Assembly (NCBI GenBank): GCA_039030715.1
Contig: JBCCDU010000059.1
Span: forward strand, 1-25,294
Reading direction: 5' to 3'
DNA from: Thermohalobaculum sp039030715
Lineage (GTDB): Bacteria > Pseudomonadota > Alphaproteobacteria > Rhodobacterales > Rhodobacteraceae
DNA: 25,294 nt
The notes beneath the pieces are model-generated. The model was not told where the DNA came from and searched no databases. It worked only from the letters and a program-made list of their open reading frames with translations. The position numbers were made by a program, and so were the translations under genes. Each line of letters starts with the position of its first letter. Within the stretch, counting starts at the first letter, position 1. Positions 7,572 through 15,028 of this stretch are shown piece after piece.

Positions 7572-8543
7572 CTATCCCCAAAGCTCGGGCTCTGGCGGGT
7601 GAACCCCGTCGGCGTCATAGCGCAGGCCATTCGGTCGGTCGTTGGCAAGCAGCAATGGACCATCCAGATCGGTCACAGCCGCACCCTGAGCCACCAGAAG
7701 CCCCGGCGCCATCGCCAGCGACGATCCGATCATGCAGCCGACCATTACCTTGTATCCCGCCGCCAGCGCCGCCTCGCGCAAGGCCAGCGCCTCGGTGAGC
7801 CCGCCGGTCTTGTCGAGTTTGATATTGATCATGTCATACTTCCCCGACAGTGCGGGCAGGCTGGCCCGATCATGGCATGCTTCGTCGGCGCATACCGGCA
7901 GCGGCCGGGTCATGCTCGCCAGCGCCACATCTTCTCCCGCTGGCAGGGGTTGCTCGACCATCTCCACGCCCAGGTTCAGGATAACGGGAGCAATCTCGGC
8001 ATAGGTGGCGGCGTCCCATCCCTCGTTGGCGTCCAGCACGATCCGGCTGTCCGGTGCACCGGCACGGATCGCGCGCAGCCGGTCGATATCGCCGGCGGAA
8101 CCGAGCTTGACCTTCAGAATAGGCCGATATGCATTCTCCGCCGCTTTGGCGCGCATGGCATCGGGAGTGTCGATGCCAAGTGTGTAGACCGTCTGCTCCG
8201 GACCGGGTACGGGCAAACCCGCAAGGTCCCATACCCGCTTCCCGGCGCGTTTGGCCTCCAGGTCCCAAAGCGCGCAGTCGACGGCATTGCGCGCGGCGCC
8301 TGCGGGCAGACGCTCGGCAAGCGTGCTGCGATCAAGTCCGTCCAGGCTCAACCCTTCGACCGCTGCCATGACGCTTTCAACCGTCTCACCATAGCGGGCA
8401 TAGGGAAAGCACTCGCCACGCCCGGTGGCGCCATCGGCCGTAAGGCGACACTCGACCACGACAGACTCCGTGCGCGTCCCCCTTGAAATAGTGAAGGCCG
8501 AGGCCAGCGGGAACACCACTCTCTCAACCTCGCAACTCAGCAT
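7572..8543 (-). CDS. dgcA: N-acetyl-D-glutamate racemase DgcA (enolase superfamily, dipeptide-epimerase-like)
   Basis: A 323-residue enolase-superfamily protein of the muconate-lactonising/dipeptide epimerase branch. The capping domain (1-120) is followed by the barrel with catalytic KVK (144-146), metal ligands Asp171 (LDANEGW), Glu197 (VEQPLP) and Asp220 (CADEAC), and the second catalytic Lys242 (INIKLDKTGG). Many relatives are annotated L-Ala-D/L-Glu epimerase. The adjacent DUF1611 protein favours DgcA, which epimerises N-acetyl-D-glutamate to N-acetyl-L-glutamate. The ATG at 8543 overlaps the stop of the small gene before it (ATGCTGA), so translation is probably coupled. An ATG six bases upstream is an alternative start, but GGGGGA is better spaced for 8543. 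Confidence 0.85.
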   Translation of the reverse strand: MLSCEVERVVFPLASAFTISRGTRTESVVVECRLTADGATGRGECFPYARYGETVESVMAAVEGLSLDGLDRSTLAERLPAGAARNAVDCALWDLEAKRAGKRVWDLAGLPVPGPEQTVYTLGIDTPDAMRAKAAENAYRPILKVKLGSAGDIDRLRAIRAGAPDSRIVLDANEGWDAATYAEIAPVILNLGVEMVEQPLPAGEDVALASMTRPLPVCADEACHDRASLPALSGKYDMINIKLDKTGGLTEALALREAALAAGYKVMVGCMIGSSLAMAPGLLVAQGAAVTDLDGPLLLANDRPNGLRYDADGVHPPEPELWG

Positions 8544-8707
8544 TCCCATCCCCCAAGCACGACGGTTGGGCAGGGCACCGGGCGGCCATGTCCGTCGAAG
8601 ACGGACCAGCAGGTTCCCTGCTGATGCGCGTTCCGCGCATATGGCAGCACGGCGCCCTTGGCGCTGTCCTCGCCCAGCTCGCACGTCTCGAGGGTTGCCA
8701 TGCCCAT
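8537..8707 (-). CDS. Small Cys-containing protein between dgcN and dgcA
   Basis: A 56-residue reading frame fills the whole gap between dgcN and dgcA. Its ATG (8705-8707) comes one base after the dgcN stop TGA (8709-8711), and its own TGA overlaps the dgcA start region (ATGCTGA). This placement implies translational coupling on both sides. The protein contains four cysteines (9, 33, 46 and a C-terminal 56), motifs TCELGED and YARNAHQQGTC, and ends in VVLGGWEC. There is no signal peptide or membrane segment. An in-frame ATG further upstream, inside dgcN, could add five residues. No family is recognised. Paired cysteines suggest metal binding or a redox role, perhaps as a partner of one of the flanking enzymes. 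It is probably a real gene, but its function is unknown. Confidence 0.65.
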   Translation of the reverse strand: MGMATLETCELGEDSAKGAVLPYARNAHQQGTCWSVFDGHGRPVPCPTVVLGGWEC

Positions 8708-8708
8708 G

Positions 8709-9707
8709 TCAGTCAAGCGCATCGACCAGCTTGTCCGCCCCGTGTCGGAACGGGTCGGTACAGGGCAGGCCAAGACGCGCCTCTGTCTCGGCGATACATG
8801 CATCGGCCTCCGCCTCACTCAGCGCCGCCGTATTGATCGAGCAGCCAACCACTTTGGCCGCCGGGTTCACGCGCTGCGCCAAAGGCAGAACTGTGTCGCG
8901 TAGCGCCTCCAGCGAGGGAACGTCATAGTGAGGTAGCCCGCGCATATGAGTTCGAGTCGGTTCATGACACAATATCAACGCATCGGCTTGTCCACCATGA
9001 ACCAGCGCCATGGTCACGCCGGAGTAGGACGGATGGAAAAGCGAACCCTGCCCCTCGATCAGGTCCCAGTGATCGTCATCATTCGGCGGCGTCAGGTCCT
9101 CGACCGCGCCAGCCATGAAATCCGCAATCACCGCATCCAGCGGCACGCCTGAACCGGTGATCAGGATTCCCGTCTGACCCGTCGCACGGAAATCCGCCTT
9201 CATGCCGCGGGCACGCATGGTCTTTTCCATCGCCAGCGTGGTGTACATCTTGCCGCAAGAGCAATCGGTCCCAACCGCCAGCACGCGTTTGCCGTCGCGC
9301 TTCTTTCCGTCTCCGATCGGGTATTGCACCGTTGGGATCCGCACATCGTGTAGGGTCTGCCCGGTTCGCGCGGCTGCCTCGGTCAATTCCGGCTGGTTTT
9401 TTAGCAGAGTATGCAGGCCCGCAGCGATGTCCATTCCTGCTTCCATGGCCTCGATCAGCACAGCCTTCCAGGCGTCCGAGATCAGTCCGCCCCGGTTTGC
9501 AACGCCGATCACCAGCGTCTTCGCACCGGCGGCAGCCGCCTCTGCCACGCTCAAATCCTGCAAACCCATATCCGCATTGCAACCGGGTAGCCGCAATTGA
9601 CCCACGCTGATCCCTGGGCGCCAGTCTTTCACACCCTGGGCCACCTTGGCGGCGAGAGCATCCGGTGCATCACCGAGGAACAGCAGATAGGGTTGAGCGA
9701 GCGACAT
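8709..9707 (-). CDS. dgcN: D-glutamate N-acetyltransferase DgcN (DUF1611)
   Basis: A 332-residue DUF1611 protein with an N-terminal domain (about 1-135) and a C-terminal P-loop-like domain. The P-loop-like GTDCSCGKMYTT is at 146-157, followed by RATGQTGILI and the DLIEGQGSLFHPSYSG segment that are typical of the family. DUF1611 members characterised as DgcN acetylate D-glutamate to N-acetyl-D-glutamate, the first step of a D-Glu catabolic route completed by DgcA. The start at 9707 is chosen because GGGGG sits about eight bases upstream; an in-frame ATG four codons earlier overlaps that site. It is the first gene of the minus-strand dgcN-orf-dgcA-dat set. No regulator gene is adjacent. Confidence 0.87.
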   Translation of the reverse strand: MSLAQPYLLFLGDAPDALAAKVAQGVKDWRPGISVGQLRLPGCNADMGLQDLSVAEAAAAGAKTLVIGVANRGGLISDAWKAVLIEAMEAGMDIAAGLHTLLKNQPELTEAAARTGQTLHDVRIPTVQYPIGDGKKRDGKRVLAVGTDCSCGKMYTTLAMEKTMRARGMKADFRATGQTGILITGSGVPLDAVIADFMAGAVEDLTPPNDDDHWDLIEGQGSLFHPSYSGVTMALVHGGQADALILCHEPTRTHMRGLPHYDVPSLEALRDTVLPLAQRVNPAAKVVGCSINTAALSEAEADACIAETEARLGLPCTDPFRHGADKLVDALD

Positions 9708-9909
9708 CTTGGCCCCCATGGCAGTATGGCTTCGAATTCGGAACCGCTTCCCGCAGATCGCGTGTCGGCAGCGGCGCCAGCACATTCAGCGTATGGGGAA
9801 GAGGCGTCAATGCCCTTTTCATGGCGCAACGCTTTCGCACGGCGCCAGTTCGCTGAAATCGAATAGCCAGAGGGATCGGCGGCACCTCGATCCTGGTCCC
9901 GCAGTCGAG

Positions 9910-11766
9910 CTACGCGGCCTTCAACCGGTCCGCAACAGCAGTCCGGTCCGAGGGGGCGCCCTGCCCAAGCCGACGCAATGTCCGTGGTAAGGCAACTTCG
10001 TCTGGTGTGGCGCAAAGACCGACCCGCGCGGCCCAGGCGCCAAACCGCGGATGCGCCGTCAGCACGGCCAGCGGGATCGAGAGAAGAAGCCCGCCCAGCA
10101 TCGGTGCAGCCCAAACCAGCGTGCCCACTCCGCTGCCCACGGCAATCGAGATGCCGAGCAGCGCACCGAATAGGGTCTGCGGCCACAAGCCCTGTGCCGC
10201 ATCGCCCCAGCTGAGGCGATAGGCGTCGCGGTTCTGTCCGTTCCACATCATCGACTTTCCAAAGATCAGACCGATCAGGAACATAGTCACGCGGAAAGCA
10301 ACCACAGGCGCCAGCAGGACCGAGAACACAGCCTCGATCACACCACCGATCGCAAACCGCAGGCGCCCGCCATAGCGTGCAGCCCCGCCAGGCGTCAGGG
10401 CAATGTCCAGAAGACCGATCAATTTGGGGACCAAGCTGACAGTGAACATGATGAAGAACATTGCGATGGCCAGCGCCGCATTGATATCGGCAGGCATGCC
10501 CTCGACAATTTTCCAGGCGGCGGCCAGCGTCATCAGCATCCAGGCTGGGGCACCGATATACATCATGATAGCGGCGAAGACTTGGAAGCGGGAAACGGGC
10601 TGCAGATCGCGCATTCCTAGCAAGCGGAAATACTGCATGTTCCCCTGGCACCAACGCAGATCGCGCTTGGTGAAATCCATCAGGGTCGGGGGGTTGTCCT
10701 CCCAGCTTTCGGTTTCGACCGGGATCACACGAACCTCGTATCCCGCGCGGCGGATCATCACCGCCTCGATCTGGTCGTGGCTGAGCACATGGCCACCAAG
10801 GGGCGGCCTGCCCGGTAACATTGGTAGACGGCAGAACCGGCGGAAGGGTTTGACGCGGATCACCGCGTTGTGCCCCCAATAAGGTCCGCAATCGCCCTGC
10901 CACCAGGCCGCACCCATGGTGAAGCTGCGCATACCGTGGCGCATTCCGAACTGGAAGATCCGGGCAAAAGCCGATTGTGCGGGGGTGCCGACCACCAGGC
11001 TTTGAAGGATGCCAAGGCGCGGATGCGCCTCCATGATCCGAACCATACGCAGGATTGTGTCGCCGGACATCAGGCTGTCGCTGTCGAGCGGCAGGTAGAA
11101 GTCATAGTCCCTGCCCTGATTGGTCAGGAAATCGCGGACATTGCCAGCCTTGAAGCCGGTATTGACCTCGCGCCGTCGGTACTGAGCGCGCAGCCCACCC
11201 AGATCGGCACGCCTCGCGTGGAACTCTCGCTCCTCCTCCGCAATCACGTCGGGGTCGGAACTGTCAGAAAGGACAAACACATCGAAGGCAGCGCCCTGCC
11301 CGGTCTCGTTCAGGCTCTGACGGATCGCGACAAGGCGATCCAGCGCGCGTGTCGTATCCTCATTGCGCAGCGTCATTGCTAGCGCGGTTTTCGTAACAAG
11401 CGGCCCGTCGCCGACCGGCGCGGTCATATGCGGGGCCGCGGCGCCCAGGCCGTCGCGCCGCCCATGCAGCAGCCACAGGCCGATGAACGCGTTCCACATG
11501 CCCATCACAGTCCACGGCACGCCGATCAGGAAGCACACCAGGATCACGATATCGCTCAGCGACCAACCGCCTTTACCGAAGATCTCGACAATACCCCAGG
11601 TCAGCAATCCGATGGTGATCAGGTTCACTGTGAGGACAGCCACGCGCCGCGCCAACATGGTGCTGCGGCTCTGCAGCCCAGTGGGGGTCGTCGCGTTTGC
11701 GCCGGTCTCCAGCTTCGGAGGATCCAGTTCGATCGTCGTGGACATGTCTGTTGTCGTCTCCGTCAT
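9910..11766 (-). CDS. opgH: Glucans biosynthesis glucosyltransferase H
   Basis: A 618-residue inner-membrane GT2 enzyme that polymerises glucose from UDP-glucose into the backbone of osmoregulated periplasmic glucans. Two N-terminal membrane helices (about 41-63 and 71-99) precede the cytoplasmic catalytic domain, which holds LPLDSDS (metal-binding D228/D230), YWGHNAVIR (296-304), the catalytic-base motif LSHDQIEAV (328-336) and RDLRWCQG (368-375). A multi-helix C-terminal membrane region follows. It is shorter than E. coli MdoH (about 850 residues), as is usual in Rhodobacterales. The start has AAGGA in front, inside a small hairpin. opgG, its usual partner, is not in the window; opgC is 4.6 kb away. 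Confidence 0.92.
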   Translation of the reverse strand: MTETTTDMSTTIELDPPKLETGANATTPTGLQSRSTMLARRVAVLTVNLITIGLLTWGIVEIFGKGGWSLSDIVILVCFLIGVPWTVMGMWNAFIGLWLLHGRRDGLGAAAPHMTAPVGDGPLVTKTALAMTLRNEDTTRALDRLVAIRQSLNETGQGAAFDVFVLSDSSDPDVIAEEEREFHARRADLGGLRAQYRRREVNTGFKAGNVRDFLTNQGRDYDFYLPLDSDSLMSGDTILRMVRIMEAHPRLGILQSLVVGTPAQSAFARIFQFGMRHGMRSFTMGAAWWQGDCGPYWGHNAVIRVKPFRRFCRLPMLPGRPPLGGHVLSHDQIEAVMIRRAGYEVRVIPVETESWEDNPPTLMDFTKRDLRWCQGNMQYFRLLGMRDLQPVSRFQVFAAIMMYIGAPAWMLMTLAAAWKIVEGMPADINAALAIAMFFIMFTVSLVPKLIGLLDIALTPGGAARYGGRLRFAIGGVIEAVFSVLLAPVVAFRVTMFLIGLIFGKSMMWNGQNRDAYRLSWGDAAQGLWPQTLFGALLGISIAVGSGVGTLVWAAPMLGGLLLSIPLAVLTAHPRFGAWAARVGLCATPDEVALPRTLRRLGQGAPSDRTAVADRLKAA

Positions 11767-11770
11767 ACCC

Positions 11771-11785
11771 GGTCCTTTCTGGACC
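11771..11785 (-). promoter_or_regulatory. Hairpin holding the opgH ribosome binding site
   Basis: On the minus strand GGTCC-AGAAA-GGACC forms a perfect 5-bp stem with a 5-base loop, ending four bases before the opgH ATG. The AAGGA Shine-Dalgarno lies in the loop and 3' arm, so folding would hide it. This could tune opgH translation, but the short stem means it could also be chance. Confidence 0.35.
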
Positions 11786-11804
11786 TGGGGGGGATAATCG
11801 CTAA

Positions 11805-11817
11805 GTTGCGTCGCAAC
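11805..11817. promoter_or_regulatory. 13-base palindrome in the divergent opgH/dehydrogenase promoter region
   Basis: GTTGCG-T-CGCAAC is a perfect inverted repeat with a one-base centre. It lies in the 68-base gap between the divergent opgH (minus) and dehydrogenase (plus) genes. Its central position makes it a plausible operator for a dimeric regulator acting on one or both genes. No regulator gene is nearby and the site is not assigned to a known protein. Confidence 0.35.
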
Positions 11818-11834
11818 CCTGACTGTTCAAGAGC

Positions 11835-12815
11835 ATGGCACATATGTCCGATACCGCCACGGCGCTGGTCTACACATCTGCGGGCAGCGCGGAACTGCGC
11901 GAAGTGCCGCTGCCGCCGATGCAGACGGGTTGGGTCGAAGTCCAGACCATCGCAACCGCGCTGTCGCGCGGGACCGAGCGTCTGGTGTTCCGAGGCCAGG
12001 TGCCAGCATCCGAATATACACGCATGACCGCCCCGTTTCAGTCGGGGGATTTCCCGTTCCCGGTGATCTATGGCTATTGCGCGGTTGGGCGCGTCACCGA
12101 TGGCCCGCAGCATCTGCTGGGGCGCGAGGTCTTCTGCCTGCATCCGCATCAGACGCGCTTTCGGGTTCCCGAAGGCGCCGTTACGCCTCTGCCGCTGGAT
12201 TTGCCGCCAGGTCGCGCGGTTCTGGCTGCCAATGCCGAAACGGCATTGAATGCGATATGGGATGCACAGCTCGCTCCCGGCGCGACTGTACTGATCGTTG
12301 GAGCCGGACTACTTGGCTGCCTCATTACGGCATTCCTCTCAACACGCACTGATCTTTACCCCACCTGTTTTGACCTTTTACCTGAACGTAGCGCAATATT
12401 GTCTGACTTTAACGTGAGATTCGTAACGTCGACGGAAGGATTGGAGCCGGTCGTTACAGCCTTTCACACTTCGGCCACCTCGGCCGGATTGCAGAGTGCA
12501 ATCAATGCATTGAAGTTTGAAGGCGAGGTGGTCGAATTGAGCTGGTTCGGGGGCAATCCTGTGACGCTGGACCTCGGTGGAGCCTTTCACTCCCAACGCC
12601 TGACTTTGCGCAGCAGCCAGGTGGGCCATGTTGCCGCATCCCGTCGCGCCTCGACCGGCTATGGCGACCGAATGAAATTGGCGCTCGAGGCGCTCTGCGA
12701 TCCACGAATTGACGCATTCGTGACCGGCGAAGTTGCCTTTAAAGACTTGCCCGAGGCCCTGCCCCGCTTGCTGGGCGACGGCGCAGAGGGTATCGCCACC
12801 CGCATCACCTACTGA
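11835..12815 (+). CDS. MDR-superfamily dehydrogenase, BchC-like
   Basis: A 326-residue medium-chain dehydrogenase/reductase. The N-terminal GroES-like domain has SRGTERLVFRG (44-54), the SRGTE signature of the BchC-like branch, in place of the zinc-ligand CGTD of ordinary alcohol dehydrogenases. PFPVIYGYCAVGRV and GREVFCLHPHQTRF follow. A Rossmann nucleotide site, LIVGAGLLGC (153-162), begins the cofactor domain. It should oxidise or reduce a small molecule using NAD(P)H, and catalytic zinc is uncertain. It heads a four-gene plus-strand operon with a PTPS homologue, a glycosyltransferase and a methyltransferase, so its substrate is probably their intermediate. Bases about 12340-12540 are clearly lower in GC than the rest of the gene. 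A second in-frame ATG at 11844 is possible. Confidence 0.75.
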   Translation: MAHMSDTATALVYTSAGSAELREVPLPPMQTGWVEVQTIATALSRGTERLVFRGQVPASEYTRMTAPFQSGDFPFPVIYGYCAVGRVTDGPQHLLGREVFCLHPHQTRFRVPEGAVTPLPLDLPPGRAVLAANAETALNAIWDAQLAPGATVLIVGAGLLGCLITAFLSTRTDLYPTCFDLLPERSAILSDFNVRFVTSTEGLEPVVTAFHTSATSAGLQSAINALKFEGEVVELSWFGGNPVTLDLGGAFHSQRLTLRSSQVGHVAASRRASTGYGDRMKLALEALCDPRIDAFVTGEVAFKDLPEALPRLLGDGAEGIATRITY

Positions 12816-12830
12816 CATATCGGAGAGAGC

Positions 12831-13229
12831 ATGTACGCCGTTGAAGTCCGCGATCGCATCATGATCGCCCATTCGATCCCCGGAGAGGTCTTTGGGCCCG
12901 CCCAAAACCTGCACGGTGCAACTTATGTGGTCGACGTGGCCTTCATGCGCGAAACCCTCAGCGAGGACGCGATCGTAGTCGATATCGGCCGGGCACATGA
13001 CGCCCTGAACGCGGTGCTGTCGCCGATCAACTACGGCAATCTGGACGCGATGCCGGAATTCGAGGGGATCAAGACGACGACTGAATTCCTCTGCAAGCAT
13101 ATCTTCGACAGCATTGCGGGAGCAGCGCGGCGCGGCGATCTGGGCCCTGGTTCGGACGGATTGCAGACCATTCGCGTGACGTTGAACGAAAGCGACGTCG
13201 CCCGTGCATGGTACGAGGGCGCCGTTTGA
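12831..13229 (+). CDS. 6-pyruvoyl-tetrahydropterin synthase homologue lacking catalytic residues
   Basis: A 132-residue T-fold protein of the PTPS/QueD family, by length and overall pattern: IAHSIPGEVFGP, LHGATYVVDV, VVDIGRAHDALNAV, KTTTEFLCKHI and a terminal VTLNESDVARAWYEG. In active enzymes the sequence CxxxHGH supplies the catalytic Cys and two zinc histidines. Here the Cys position is Ala24 and the second His is Ala30, leaving His14 and His28. The usual catalytic Asp-His (LDHxxLN) reads INYGNLD. The pterin-anchoring Thr-Thr-x-Glu and C-terminal Glu regions remain. It probably binds a pterin-like ligand but cannot perform the known chemistry. A GGAGAG site precedes the start, 15 bases after the dehydrogenase stop, and its own stop overlaps the next gene. 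Confidence 0.75.
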   Translation: MYAVEVRDRIMIAHSIPGEVFGPAQNLHGATYVVDVAFMRETLSEDAIVVDIGRAHDALNAVLSPINYGNLDAMPEFEGIKTTTEFLCKHIFDSIAGAARRGDLGPGSDGLQTIRVTLNESDVARAWYEGAV

Positions 13230-14263
13230 AGGCCCACTTCGCGGTGCCGGGTGATCTGAACACGCCGACTGGAGGATATGCCTATGCCCGCCGGGTGCTG
13301 GCGGAGATCGGCGCGTTTGGCGTCGATCTGGCACCTATTGCCCTGCCGGAAGGGTTTCCGGACGCGCCAGGCGGAGCGATTGACAACGCGCTCACGCGAT
13401 TGACCAAGATTCCCGTCCAAGAGCCGATACTTCTGGACGGCCTGGCAGGCGGGGCGTTGCCCGGCACCGATCTGGCCGCGGTGAGCGCTCCGGTGGTGAT
13501 GCTCTGCCATCATCCCTTGGCGCTGGAAACCGGTTTGCCAACCTCTTACGCCACTCGCCTTAAAGCCCGCGAGCGCGCGGCCCTCGCCGCATGCGACCAT
13601 GTCATTGCGACCAGCCGAACGACGGCGGATATACTCGTTGCCGACTACGGGGTTTCGGAAGACCGCTTAACCGTCGCGCGTCCGGGAACCGATCCCGCAC
13701 CGCGCGCGCGGGGCTCGACAGATCTGGCGCTGCGGCTACTGTCGGTTGGGTCGCTGACACCGCGCAAAGGACATGATCACCTTATCACTGCCCTTGCGAA
13801 ACTGGCGGATGGGCCGCTGGCTTGGACACTTCGGATTGTGGGAGCACCGCTCGATAAGACCTATGCCACCAAACTGGCAAAGCAGATCGAAACCGCTGGC
13901 CTTTCAGATCGCGTAGCTCTGCTGGGCGCGCTGGACGCAGCGGCGCTTGATGCGGAGTACGCGCGGGCCGACCTCTTCGTCCTTGCATCGCATTACGAAG
14001 GCTTCGGCATGGCATTTACCGAGGCGGTTGCACGTGGGCTACCAGTGCTGGGCATCGACTGCGCGGCGGTTGCGGAGGCGACGCTGGGAGCCGCCCTTCT
14101 GACACCGCCAGAGGATTTCGCACGCGAGCTGAGGTCCCTGATGCGCGATACTGACCGGCGCGCCGATTTGGCGGACAAGAGCCGGCGAACTGCATCCAAG
14201 TTGCCCCGCTGGAGCGAAACCGCGAAAATCATTGCCCAGGTCCTGCAAGAGGCGCGCCCATGA
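13226..14263 (+). CDS. GT4-family glycosyltransferase
   Basis: A 345-residue GT-B glycosyltransferase. The N-terminal PGDLNTPTGGYAYARR is the acceptor-side glycine loop, LSVGSLTPRKGHDHLI starts the nucleotide-sugar domain, and YEGFGMAFTEAVARGLPV carries the EX7E pair (E258 and E266). It is a retaining enzyme transferring an unknown sugar. A TTG at 13226 is chosen as start: it overlaps the previous stop (TTGA), GAGGG lies six bases upstream, and homology begins at once. An ATG 18 bases earlier, inside the upstream gene, is the alternative. Position directly after the PTPS homologue suggests that the acceptor is the small molecule handled by this operon rather than a polysaccharide. Confidence 0.82.
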   Translation: MKAHFAVPGDLNTPTGGYAYARRVLAEIGAFGVDLAPIALPEGFPDAPGGAIDNALTRLTKIPVQEPILLDGLAGGALPGTDLAAVSAPVVMLCHHPLALETGLPTSYATRLKARERAALAACDHVIATSRTTADILVADYGVSEDRLTVARPGTDPAPRARGSTDLALRLLSVGSLTPRKGHDHLITALAKLADGPLAWTLRIVGAPLDKTYATKLAKQIETAGLSDRVALLGALDAAALDAEYARADLFVLASHYEGFGMAFTEAVARGLPVLGIDCAAVAEATLGAALLTPPEDFARELRSLMRDTDRRADLADKSRRTASKLPRWSETAKIIAQVLQEARP

Positions 14264-15024
14264 GCTTCTCCACCGATTGGCTGACATTGCGCGCCGATGC
14301 GGATGCGCGTGCGCGCAACCCAGCACTGGCGGAGAAGCTCCGCCAGCACTTCGCGGACTGGACAAGCATACGCGTGCTGGATTTGGGTGCGGGCACTGGG
14401 AACAACATGCGCGCCACTCAACCGTTTCTGCCCCCCCATCAGCATTGGCGGTTGATCGACAACGACCCGCAACTATTGGCGGGCGCGCAAACCCTGCCCA
14501 ATACCACGGTCGAAACAGTCGTCGCCGACCTCGCCAATGACATCGGCGCCCTGCTGGCAGATCCGCCGGACCTGGTCACGGCATCGGCTTTCTTCGACCT
14601 TTGCAGCGCAACCTGGTTGCAGCGGTTTGCGCGGTCGCTCGCGGGTTCCGGCGCCGCGTTCTATACGGTGCTCAGCTATGACGGGCGCGAGAACTGGAAA
14701 CCGCCGCATGAGATGGACGCCACGATCCTGGCCGCCTTCCACACGGACCAGCGCCGCGACAAGGGCTTCGGCCCGTCGCTAGGTCCTGATGCCCATGGTT
14801 TCCTGGCCAATTGTTTGCGAGATCACGGATACCGGGTTCACGAAGGATCCAGCGATTGGCGTTTGGAAAGCGGGCGCGACAGCGAGTTGATTGCAGCGCT
14901 CGCGAAAGGCAGCGCGACCGCAGTCGCGGATCACGTAGGGAATATCGAGGTTTGGGAGGCCGCGCGCCGCAACGCAAGTTCAGCGCTTATCGGGCATCAG
15001 GACCTTCTGGCCCTACCCGGCTGA
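14260..15024 (+). CDS. Class I SAM-dependent methyltransferase
   Basis: A 254-residue protein with a seven-strand methyltransferase fold. Motif I is VLDLGAGTGNN (39-49), followed by the acidic loop WRLIDND (motif II) and PDLVTASAFFDLCS (motif IV region). The substrate is unknown. Its ATG overlaps the glycosyltransferase stop by four bases (ATGA), so it is the last gene of the four-gene operon and probably methylates the same product. The stop lies four bases from the stop of the convergent cytochrome b561 gene, with no obvious terminator between them. Confidence 0.8.
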   Translation: MSFSTDWLTLRADADARARNPALAEKLRQHFADWTSIRVLDLGAGTGNNMRATQPFLPPHQHWRLIDNDPQLLAGAQTLPNTTVETVVADLANDIGALLADPPDLVTASAFFDLCSATWLQRFARSLAGSGAAFYTVLSYDGRENWKPPHEMDATILAAFHTDQRRDKGFGPSLGPDAHGFLANCLRDHGYRVHEGSSDWRLESGRDSELIAALAKGSATAVADHVGNIEVWEAARRNASSALIGHQDLLALPG

Positions 15025-15028
15025 AACC

